From NCBI GenBank assembly GCA_934101745.1, contig CAKOSD010000048.1:1-7439 (forward strand): 7,439 nt of DNA, given 5' to 3'. How positions within the stretch are numbered: position 1 is the first letter of the stretch; the number at the start of each line of letters is the position of its first letter. Source of the stretch: an uncultured Bacilli bacterium. Its GTDB lineage: Bacteria > Bacillota_I > Bacilli_A > RF39 > UBA660. The notes beneath the pieces were generated by a model. The model worked only from the letters and a program-made list of their open reading frames with translations. It was not told the origin of the DNA and did not search any database. Of the stretch, positions 1-6,400 are shown piece after piece. Position numbers and translations under genes: made by a program.

Positions 1-112
1 CTTTATCGGTATTTATTTTCGTAAAATTAAAAAGAATGTCCAAAATAAATTAGGCATAGATGAAAATAAAAATAAAGAAGTAGAATCTGATGAGATTAAA
101 ATAGAAAAATAA
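1..112 (+). CDS. C-terminal tail of a probable membrane protein (partial, 5' end outside window)
   Basis: An open frame runs in from the left edge (codons starting at position 2) and ends at TAA 110-112, giving 36 residues. The first visible residues (FIGIYF) are hydrophobic and are followed by a basic stretch (RKIKK) and then a highly charged tail rich in Lys, Glu, Asp and Asn. This is the pattern of a last transmembrane helix followed by a cytoplasmic positive-inside tail. Only 19 bases separate its stop from the next ATG at 132, so it is probably in the same operon as the aminotransferase and cytidylyltransferase, and a role in envelope-polymer export or synthesis would fit. The family cannot be recognised from this fragment. 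It was too short and truncated to identify by motif; the frame is supported by the stop position and close spacing. Confidence 0.6.
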   Translation, partial: FIGIYFRKIKKNVQNKLGIDENKNKEVESDEIKIEK

Positions 113-131
113 CAAGAAGTGAGTGATTTTT

Positions 132-1205
132 ATGTTGAATTTTACAGTTGGACCAGTTCAATCTAGTGAAGAAATATTAGAGATTGGTTCAGAACAAGTT
201 CCTTATTTTAGAACTCCAGAATTTTCTAAAATAATGTTAGAAAATGAGGCTTTAATAAAAAAATTAGCCAAGGCTCCAAGTAATGCCAAAGCCGTTTTTT
301 TAACCGGTTCTGGAACAGCGGCGATGGAAGCAACTGTTATGAATGTTTTAAATACTAAAGATAAAGCCTTAATAATTAATGGGGGTAGTTTTGGAACCCG
401 TTTTGTTAAATTATGTCAGTTACATGGTATTGCTTATGAAGAATTAAAGTTAGATACTGGTTGTGGTTTTACTAAAAAAGATTTAGAAAAATATGAAAAT
501 TCTAATTTTACTTGTGCTTTAGTAAATTATCATGAAACATCAACTGGCGAGTTATATGATATAAATTTATTAAGTGATTTTTGCAAAAGAAATAATATGC
601 TATTAATAGTTGATTGTATCAGTGCTTTTTTAGCAGATGAATTTGATATGGAAAAATTAAATGCTGATGTCATGATAACTGGTTCCCAAAAAGCCTTAGC
701 TTGTCCTCCAGGAATTTCTATTATTGTCTTAGCCGATAGAGCGGTTAAAAGAGTATATAATAATGAATCAAAGTCGATGTATTTAGATTTAAAAAGTGCT
801 TTGGAAAACGCCCAAAGAGGTCAAACACCATTTACCCCTGCGGTTTCAATATTAAGACAAATAAATAAACGCTTACATTTAATAGATGAAAATGGTGGGG
901 TTTCAAAAAGTATTCAAAATACTAAAGAGTTGGCGAACTATTTTCGAGAATCTATTAAAGATTTACCTTTAGAAATTGTACCGGATAATTGTTCTAATGC
1001 GGTTAGTGCTCTTCATCCTTTAAAAAATAATGCTTATGAAATATTTACTGTATTAAAAGATAATTATCAAATATGGGTTTGCCCTAATGGGGGCGATTTG
1101 AAAGATAAAATCTTTAGAGTAGGACATATAGGGGCTTTAACTAAGAATGATTACGATAAATTACTTGCAGCTCTTAAAACGATGCATGAACAGGGGATAT
1201 TCTGA
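132..1205 (+). CDS. Class V PLP-dependent aminotransferase (alanine-glyoxylate / AEP-transaminase-like)
   Basis: This 357-residue protein is a fold-type I, class V aminotransferase, a usual length for the family. With M1 at 132, visible motifs are an N-terminal FTVGPV, the PLP-phosphate loop GSGTAAMEA (59-67), HETSTG (134-139), the PLP-pyridine aspartate D161 in VDCIS, the Schiff-base lysine K187 in TGSQKAL, and a C-terminal FRVGHIGAL with R329, the position that usually binds a substrate carboxylate. An in-frame GTG lies at 123, but ATG 132 is preferred: the protein then begins MLNFTVGP as relatives do, and the purine-rich AAGAAGTGA (114-122) sits nine bases upstream. The stop TGA (1203-1205) shares its A with the ATG of the cytidylyltransferase gene, implying translational coupling. 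Relatives transaminate small substrates such as glyoxylate or phosphonoacetaldehyde. By context, I infer that it makes an amino group on a small metabolite that is then CDP-activated. The exact substrate is not readable from sequence. Confidence 0.88.
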   Translation: MLNFTVGPVQSSEEILEIGSEQVPYFRTPEFSKIMLENEALIKKLAKAPSNAKAVFLTGSGTAAMEATVMNVLNTKDKALIINGGSFGTRFVKLCQLHGIAYEELKLDTGCGFTKKDLEKYENSNFTCALVNYHETSTGELYDINLLSDFCKRNNMLLIVDCISAFLADEFDMEKLNADVMITGSQKALACPPGISIIVLADRAVKRVYNNESKSMYLDLKSALENAQRGQTPFTPAVSILRQINKRLHLIDENGGVSKSIQNTKELANYFRESIKDLPLEIVPDNCSNAVSALHPLKNNAYEIFTVLKDNYQIWVCPNGGDLKDKIFRVGHIGALTKNDYDKLLAALKTMHEQGIF

Positions 1206-2536
1206 TGAAAAAAGTTATTACATATGGTACTTATGATTTTCTACATTATGGTCATATTAGATTACTAGAAAGAGCAAAAGCCTTAGGAGATTACCTAATT
1301 GTTGGGGTTACTTCGGAAGATTTTGACCGGAAAAGAGGAAAAATAAATGTTCGACAATCTCTGGCTGAACGTATAAATAATGTTCGCAGTACCGGACTTG
1401 CCGATGAAATAATTGTAGAAGAGTATATTGGTCAAAAAATTGATGATATCAAAAGATACGGTATAGATACCTTTGTTTTAGGGTCGGACTGGGAAGGAAA
1501 GTTTGATTATTTAAAAGAATATTGTAATGTCGTATATCTACCCAGAACCGAAGGAATATCAAGTACTCAAATTCGATGTGAACAACATGAAATAAAAATG
1601 GGAGTCGTAGGTGATGATATTGATTTTCTAAATAAATATTGTTTGGAAGATAACTATGTTAATGGTATTAAAATTATAGGTATTTGTACTAATGCTCCTA
1701 AGAATGTCTTAAAAGAAAAATCACCTGTTAAAGAATTAGAGATTACTACGGATAATTTAGATGATCTTCTTAGTAAAGTTGATGCTGTTTACATTAATTC
1801 GCCAATAGATAAACATTATGATGAGATAATGAGGAGTTTAAAGGCGGGGAAACACGTATTATGTGAATCACCTATTTGTAATAATAAAAAGAAATGCAAG
1901 GAATTATTTGCTCTTGCTAAAAAGAAAAAGTTAGTCTTAATGGATGCTAATCGTACTTCTTATGCCATGGCTTATTCTCGTATGTTATTATTAATTAAGG
2001 GTGGCGAAATAGGTAATGTTTTATCTGTAGAGGCTAGTATAACTAATATGAGTAATTATATTAAAACTAAAAAAGCCCAAAGTTTTAATAACTTAGGGGC
2101 ACAAGCCTTAATACCAATTCTTGATATTTTAGGGTGTAATTTCAATAAATATCACTTTTATACAAAAATGACTACCGATAATAATGACTTATTTACTAGA
2201 TTAGATTTAGTATATGATAATGCTATTGCAACGCTAAAAGTGGCCGAAGGGGCTAAATCTGAAGGCGAATTAATAGTAACTGGCACTAATGGTTATTTAA
2301 TTGTTCCTTCTCCTTGGTGGAAACCTGATTATTTTGAAATAAGATATGAAAATATGAATAATAATAAAAGATATTTTTATCAATTAAATGGAGAAGGAAT
2401 AAGAAATCAATTACTATCATTTATTAATGCTATAAATGGTAATAAAAACTCTATGAATATTCAAGAAAAAACATCAATTACTATCTGTGACTTTATGGAT
2501 AAGTTCCAAAATAATAAGAATTTAACTATCTTCTAA
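1205..2536 (+). CDS. Fusion of TagD-type cytidylyltransferase and a degenerate Gfo/Idh/MocA-like domain
   Basis: A 443-residue two-domain protein. Residues 1-~128 closely follow glycerol-3-phosphate cytidylyltransferase (TagD): GTYDFLHYGH with the HxGH nucleotide motif at H14-H17, GSDWEGKFD at 93-101, and the C-terminal RTEGISST signature at 114-121. It should transfer CMP from CTP to a small phosphorylated (or phosphonate) alcohol in the cytoplasm. Residues ~131-443 resemble Gfo/Idh/MocA oxidoreductases (AVYINSP, AGKHVLCESP, GEIGNVLSVEA), but key residues differ: the GxGxxG turn reads VVGDDID (134-140), the EKP motif is E221-S222-P223, and the DxGxH-type helix reads N296-L-G-A-Q300. The second domain may therefore be a binding or structural module rather than a dehydrogenase. 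Start ATG 1205 has AGGGG (1192-1196) eight bases upstream and overlaps the preceding stop by one base. Likely a teichoic-acid or capsule precursor gene; the substrate may be glycerol-P or an amino analogue. Confidence 0.85.
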   Translation: MKKVITYGTYDFLHYGHIRLLERAKALGDYLIVGVTSEDFDRKRGKINVRQSLAERINNVRSTGLADEIIVEEYIGQKIDDIKRYGIDTFVLGSDWEGKFDYLKEYCNVVYLPRTEGISSTQIRCEQHEIKMGVVGDDIDFLNKYCLEDNYVNGIKIIGICTNAPKNVLKEKSPVKELEITTDNLDDLLSKVDAVYINSPIDKHYDEIMRSLKAGKHVLCESPICNNKKKCKELFALAKKKKLVLMDANRTSYAMAYSRMLLLIKGGEIGNVLSVEASITNMSNYIKTKKAQSFNNLGAQALIPILDILGCNFNKYHFYTKMTTDNNDLFTRLDLVYDNAIATLKVAEGAKSEGELIVTGTNGYLIVPSPWWKPDYFEIRYENMNNNKRYFYQLNGEGIRNQLLSFINAINGNKNSMNIQEKTSITICDFMDKFQNNKNLTIF

Positions 2537-2547
2537 AAATTTTATTT

Positions 2548-2576
2548 TTGGCTTTTAAAAGATATTGTGGTATATT
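2548..2576 (+). promoter_or_regulatory. Predicted sigma-A promoter of the pseudopilin gene (extended -10)
   Basis: TTGGCT (2548-2553) as -35 and TATATT (2571-2576) as -10 are separated by 17 bases, with TGG directly before the -10 giving the extended TGn element. Transcription would begin near 2583, leaving a leader of about 15 bases that holds GGAGG (2588-2592) ahead of ATG 2598. The -35 matches consensus at 4 of 6 positions and the -10 at 5 of 6. Confidence 0.6.
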
Positions 2577-2597
2577 AGTAGTGTAGTGGAGGCAAAA

Positions 2598-2960
2598 ATG
2601 CGTAAGAAAAATGGATATACTTTTATTGATATATTAGTAGTAATTATAGCCTTAGGACTTGTTACTTTATTTACTGTACCTAAACTTAGTCATGCTTTTG
2701 AAAATAATAAGGAAACTTTATATGATGAATCATTAGAACTTTATCTTAATCAAGCCACTAAGTATGGTAATACTATTAAAAGTGAAGTAAAAGAAAATAA
2801 TTCTTATATAGTAAGTATTAAAGACTTAGTAGATAAAGGTTATATTGGGAGTACTAATGGTGATGTTACAGATATAAGAGATGGTAGTTCCATGTTAAAT
2901 ATTAAAATTCATCTTATTTACGATGAAGAAAAAGATGAAGTATATGCAGAAGTAGTTTAA
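2598..2960 (+). CDS. Type IV pilin/pseudopilin-like small secreted protein
   Basis: The 120-residue product begins with a short basic leader (MRKKNG) followed by YTFIDILVVIIALG, a class III prepilin signal. Cleavage by a prepilin peptidase would fall after G6, making Y7 the first mature residue and D11 the +5 position, where most pilins have Glu. The hydrophobic helix spans about 12-28, followed by a polar globular part of about 90 residues, as in small pseudopilins. ATG 2598 is chosen over an upstream in-frame TTG at 2565 because it has GGAGG five bases upstream and places the prepilin cleavage site where expected. The gene has its own promoter and terminator, and no other pilus or competence gene (ATPase, peptidase, membrane protein) is in this window. 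It could be a minor pseudopilin for a pilus or competence machine encoded elsewhere. No conserved function can be assigned to the C-terminal part. Confidence 0.82.
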   Translation: MRKKNGYTFIDILVVIIALGLVTLFTVPKLSHAFENNKETLYDESLELYLNQATKYGNTIKSEVKENNSYIVSIKDLVDKGYIGSTNGDVTDIRDGSSMLNIKIHLIYDEEKDEVYAEVV

Positions 2961-2978
2961 GAAATTAGACTACTTTTT
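2949..2978 (+). terminator. Intrinsic terminator of the pseudopilin gene, containing its stop codon
   Basis: A 10-bp stem pairs 2951-2960 with 2965-2974, including one G-U wobble (2957/2968). It is closed by a GAAA tetraloop (2961-2964) and followed by T2975-2978; outer pairs may extend it by one or two. The stop codon TAA (2958-2960) forms the top of the left arm, so a terminating ribosome covers the hairpin. The stem and GNRA loop are clear by direct reading; the U-tract is short. Confidence 0.75.
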
Positions 2979-3012
2979 AAAGTGCAAAATTTTAAAATTA
3001 ATACTGTCGCTT

Positions 3013-3059
3013 GCACAAAATCAAGAATAATAAATGGCTCATTTAGCACAAAATCAGGA
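3013..3059 (+). repeat. Two copies of a 14-bp direct repeat (GCACAAAATCARGA)
   Basis: The element lies at 3013-3026 and again at 3046-3059, differing only at one A/G position, 33 bases apart. Just upstream, GTGCAA (2982-2987) forms a 6-bp inverted repeat with TTGCAC (3011-3016), flanking the palindrome AATTTTAAAATT (2988-2999). The copies lie downstream of the pseudopilin terminator and upstream of rpoZ. They might be protein-binding sites or the remains of a mobile element end. No ORF of meaningful length covers them, and two copies with a non-repeat-like spacer are too few for a CRISPR array. Confidence 0.5.
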
Positions 3060-3070
3060 TTAGTGAAGAA

Positions 3071-3091
3071 AAAGTGTCAATAAAGTGTCAA
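3071..3091 (+). repeat. Tandem direct repeat AAAGTGTCAA x2 with 11-bp period, upstream of rpoZ
   Basis: AAAGTGTCAA occurs at 3071-3080 and 3082-3091, an 11-bp period close to one turn of the DNA helix, so a protein binding both copies would sit on one face. The repeats lie about 70 bases before the rpoZ ATG and just upstream of the 3102-3140 inverted repeat, the place expected for an activator site. GTGTCA-type sequences also occur at the ends of some insertion sequences, so a transposon remnant is an alternative. Confidence 0.45.
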
Positions 3092-3101
3092 ATTTTTAGA
3101 G

Positions 3102-3140
3102 AAATTATGATAAAAAAATAAAAACATAGTATCATAATTT
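3102..3140 (+). promoter_or_regulatory. Perfect 11-bp inverted repeat over the likely rpoZ promoter
   Basis: AAATTATGATA (3102-3112) is perfectly repeated in inverse orientation as TATCATAATTT (3130-3140), with a 17-base A-rich spacer. The right arm contains CATAAT (3133-3138), a plausible -10 whose distance to the rpoZ ATG (21 bases) equals that of the pseudopilin promoter -10 to its ATG. No good -35 is visible, which would suit an activated or otherwise regulated promoter. The repeat could be an operator; as an RNA hairpin it would be very AU-rich and lacks a following U-tract, so it is not an obvious terminator. Confidence 0.45.
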
Positions 3141-3159
3141 ATGTAAGGAGTGATTAATT

Positions 3160-3357
3160 ATGTTATACCCATCTATTGATAAATTATTAAATATCGTAGA
3201 CTCAAAGTACAAGTTAGTCCACATTGCTTCTCGTCGTAGTAAGCAAATGATGGAAAATAAACATTTTCAAATGAATGAAAATGAATATAAGAGTAAAAAA
3301 GAACTAGGAAGAGCCCTTGAAGAATTAGAACATGGTCTAATCAAAGTGGAAAACTAG
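3160..3357 (+). CDS. rpoZ: DNA-directed RNA polymerase omega subunit
   Basis: The 65-residue protein matches RpoZ: it opens MLYPSIDKLLNIVDSKYKLV and continues into the basic segment IASRRSKQMM (23-32), followed by SKKELGRALEEL (45-56). Bacillus-type omega subunits are of similar length (about 67 residues). Omega wraps around the beta-prime C-terminal tail and helps assemble and stabilise RNA polymerase in the cytoplasm. ATG 3160 has a strong site, AAGGAGTGA (3145-3153). The gene appears to stand alone: the previous gene ends in a terminator, a terminator follows, and the usual neighbours in Bacillota (gmk upstream, coaBC or priA downstream) are absent here. The upstream region carries phased direct repeats and an inverted repeat, so expression may be regulated separately from other transcription genes. 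No sign of degradation is visible. Confidence 0.9.
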   Translation: MLYPSIDKLLNIVDSKYKLVHIASRRSKQMMENKHFQMNENEYKSKKELGRALEELEHGLIKVEN

Positions 3358-3369
3358 TTCCTTTTTTTT
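3348..3369 (+). terminator. Intrinsic terminator of rpoZ, stop codon in the loop
   Basis: GGAA (3348-3351) pairs with TTCC (3358-3361) around a six-base loop, and eight T residues follow (3362-3369). Outer AAAG-rich bases (3343-3346) can pair imperfectly with the T-run. The rpoZ stop TAG (3355-3357) lies in the loop. The stem is short, but the long U-tract makes termination likely. Confidence 0.55.
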
Positions 3370-3386
3370 CTTAAATTTGTTATACT
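3358..3386 (+). promoter_or_regulatory. Predicted extended -10 promoter of the protease-cohesin operon
   Basis: TATACT (3381-3386) preceded by TGT (3378-3380) is a good extended -10 element. The sequence 17 bases upstream (TTCCTT, 3358-3363) is a weak -35, as often tolerated with an extended -10, and it lies within the rpoZ terminator. A second -10-like TATAGT occurs at 3392-3397. Transcription from the first would start near 3393 and give a leader of about 20 bases with AGGTG (3398-3402) nine bases before ATG 3412. Confidence 0.5.
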
Positions 3387-3411
3387 TAGTATATAGTAGG
3401 TGTAGTGTGAT

Positions 3412-6400
3412 ATGAAAAAAAATTTAATTCCTTTTTTGATTTGTTTAATATTTATAGGGTTTGGCTTTGGAATTATCAAAAGAGAGCAAAAATTAAATGA
3501 TATTAATTATCTTTTAGAAACAAAATCATATTCTTATCTTTCAAGCAATGTTAAAGAATATATTAAAAATTATTATGAAGAAACCGGAGATATTTTATTA
3601 ACGGAAAAAAATAAAAAAACTAATGAGCCTTATTTAAATAATGACTTTATAAATTATTTAGATAGCGATATTAAGGAAGATTATGAGGTTATACCAAGCA
3701 CAACCGTTGTTGATTTTGTGGCTCCAGCAGAGGCCTCTTTAGAAAACTATCCAAGTAGTTATGATTTAAGAGATGTTAACGGAAATAACTATGTAACATC
3801 AGTAAAAAATCAAGGCTCCGAAGGCTTATGTTGGGCTTATGCTATTAATTCTTATTTAGAGAGTATGTTTTTAATAAGCACGGGTGATTTATATGACTTT
3901 GATGAACACCAACTAGATTATGCTACCGCCTCAAATGGTCTTTTAAATGCAGAACAATTATATAAACGAAAAGGGACCCGTAATGAAAGAAAGTTAAATG
4001 CTGGGGCTTGGTTTAGTAATCCAGAGGAAATAGTTTTAGATAGTTTAGGAATGGCTCCTCAATCCTGGACGGATGGACATAAAACCGAGATTGAAAATCT
4101 TACTCCGATTCTTGCTAGTGATGTTTATAATTTTAAAACATCTGATTATCAAGTTGATTCTACTTACCATTATCCAAGGCTGGATTTTGCTAGTGCTAGT
4201 CAAAATGATATAAATAGTTATATTACATCAGTTAAAAGTGCTATTGTAAAAGGTGGGGCTTACTTAAGCGGAATTGGCCCTGATTCTGATTGTTCATTTT
4301 TTATGGGACAAAGTGAGATTGTTTATAATAATGGTTATTGTTCCGGTGGCAGTCATGCTATGCATATAATTGGTTGGGATGATGATTTAGAATATAAAGT
4401 TTGTACTAGTGATGATAAAAAACACTATAGCGAAGATATAACCAATTGTTCAAGTACTAATTTAGTAAGTGGTAAAGGGGTTTGGATAGTAAAAAATTCT
4501 TGGGGTAGTAGCCATAATTACGTCTATTTTACTTATGATTCCAAAATTAATATATATACAATTAACTCTTTATCGAAAAGAGATTGGGATAACTTTTATA
4601 CTGATACTACCGGAACAGAAATAACTAAACCAACTAATACTTTAGAACAAATAACTAAACTTAAAATAGAACTGCCAGATGCTAATACTACTTATAATGT
4701 TAATTTAATAACTGATTCTAATACAACTTTTTTAGGTCAAATAAAATCTACTTATCCTGGCTTTTATGAACTAGATTTAAGTGATAAAGATATAAAAATT
4801 CAAAAAAATTTTACGATAAAATTAAGTAAAGATAAATTTTTAGGTGAACAAACATATACTAAGGCTGTTCATGTTTATACTAATAATATTGATAAAACTG
4901 AGATTGCTACAACTGATAATTCTTCTTATGAGGCCTATTTTACTAATGAAAATAATTATGCAGTCCGTATAACTTCTAGATTACGTAATGTAGATAATAG
5001 TACTATTGTCGTTTATCGTTTAAAAGATACTAATGGTAAGGTAGTTGCAACTAATATTATTAGTGAAGAAAATGCTATCTTTGCCAATAATTTATATTCA
5101 ATGATTCATATTGATAGTGCTGTTACTCCAGGTAAATATATTTTAGAAGTATTAGATGGTAATACTGTTCTTAGTAGTTCAGAGGTAAATATAAAGGATA
5201 ATATTTTATATATAGGGGGAGCAGGGACTAATACTAATCCCTATAGGATTACTAATAATATTCAATTAGATATGGTAAGATTAAGACCAAGTAGTAATTT
5301 TGTTTTAGAAAATAATTTAGATTTAACTTATGATACTCAAGATAAGAATGGTAAATTTTATAATAGTGGTAAGGGTTTTGAACCAATTAGTAACTTTACC
5401 GGTAATTTTAACGGCCTAGGTCATACTATTAAAGGTCTTTATATTAATAGTACTTTAGATAATGTTGGCTTATTTAGTGATATTTCTTATTATACGGGAA
5501 TAGTTAGTAAAGACCAAGTGGTTCTTGACTATGGCTTAATAAATAATATTAAGTTTGATGAGGTAAATATAACTGGTAAGAAAAATGTTGGCGTTGTGGC
5601 TGGGACGATTGATTTAGGCAATAAAGATAAAGCAGTTTCTATAAGTTCCATTGCCGTTAATTCAGGAACAGTTACCAGTACTTCCCAAGTAGCCGGTGGT
5701 ATTTTTGGTATTTTAAATTATGGAAATGATAGGGAAAGTACGGAAATAAATGGTTTATTTAACGCGGCCAGTATTAATGCTTCAACTGATGCTGGTGGTA
5801 TCTTTGGCGAAGTCATTAACTCTAAAAGTAGTAGTAATTTAAGTATGGAGGCCTTAGAAAATTTAGGCAGTGTAAGTGCTAGTAATGCCGGCGGCTTAAT
5901 TGGTAATTTATTAATTCAAGAAACGCCTTTAACGATAAGCGCCTCAATTAATAATGGGAAAATAAAAGGAACTAGTAATAGTTGTGGTATTTTATGCAGT
6001 AGCATTACAAGTAATATTGAAGTTTCTTTAATTAATGATTTTGATACGAGTAATAATTTTACTAATTCTAACACAGGACTTAATATAAATAAAAATAATG
6101 GCCCTTTAGACATTGAAGATTATGGAAAAGAAACAACTTATGCTAATTTACCTTTATTTGATATGTATTATGATGTTTATGATAATCGTCTTCCTATTTT
6201 AAATAATGCTACTTACCAACCTACTAATTTAGTTAAAGAAATTACTATAAAAGCCGGTAAAGAAGTGAATTTAAAGGATTACTTAGAGCCAAAATCTCGA
6301 ATCAATAATAGTAAAGTAACTATTCTAAATAATGATAATTATATAACTTATGATGATAATACTCATATTATAAGTGCTAAGAAAGTAGGTGAGGCTACTT

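Noticed and set aside
123..131. GTG start for the aminotransferase at 123
   Set aside because: It leaves no spacing to the purine-rich binding site at 114-122 and adds residues not expected before the conserved FTVGP start; ATG 132 fits better.
2528..2563. Imperfect inverted repeat after the cytidylyltransferase gene as a terminator
   Set aside because: ATCTTCTAAAA and TTTTAAAAGAT pair at 10 of 11 positions, but the loop is 14 bases, the stem is almost all A-T and no U-tract follows, so termination is not supported.
2565..2597. TTG start for the pseudopilin gene at 2565
   Set aside because: This start lies inside the predicted promoter -10 region and would put 11 extra residues before the prepilin leader; ATG 2598 has GGAGG five bases upstream.
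3013..3091. CRISPR array
   Set aside because: Only two copies of each short repeat are present, the two repeat types are unrelated, and no cas gene is nearby.
5916..6113. Minus-strand open frame of 65 codons inside the protease gene
   Set aside because: It lies wholly within the GLUG-repeat coding region, has a low-complexity hydrophobic product and no convincing ribosome binding site, so it is a shadow of the + strand gene.
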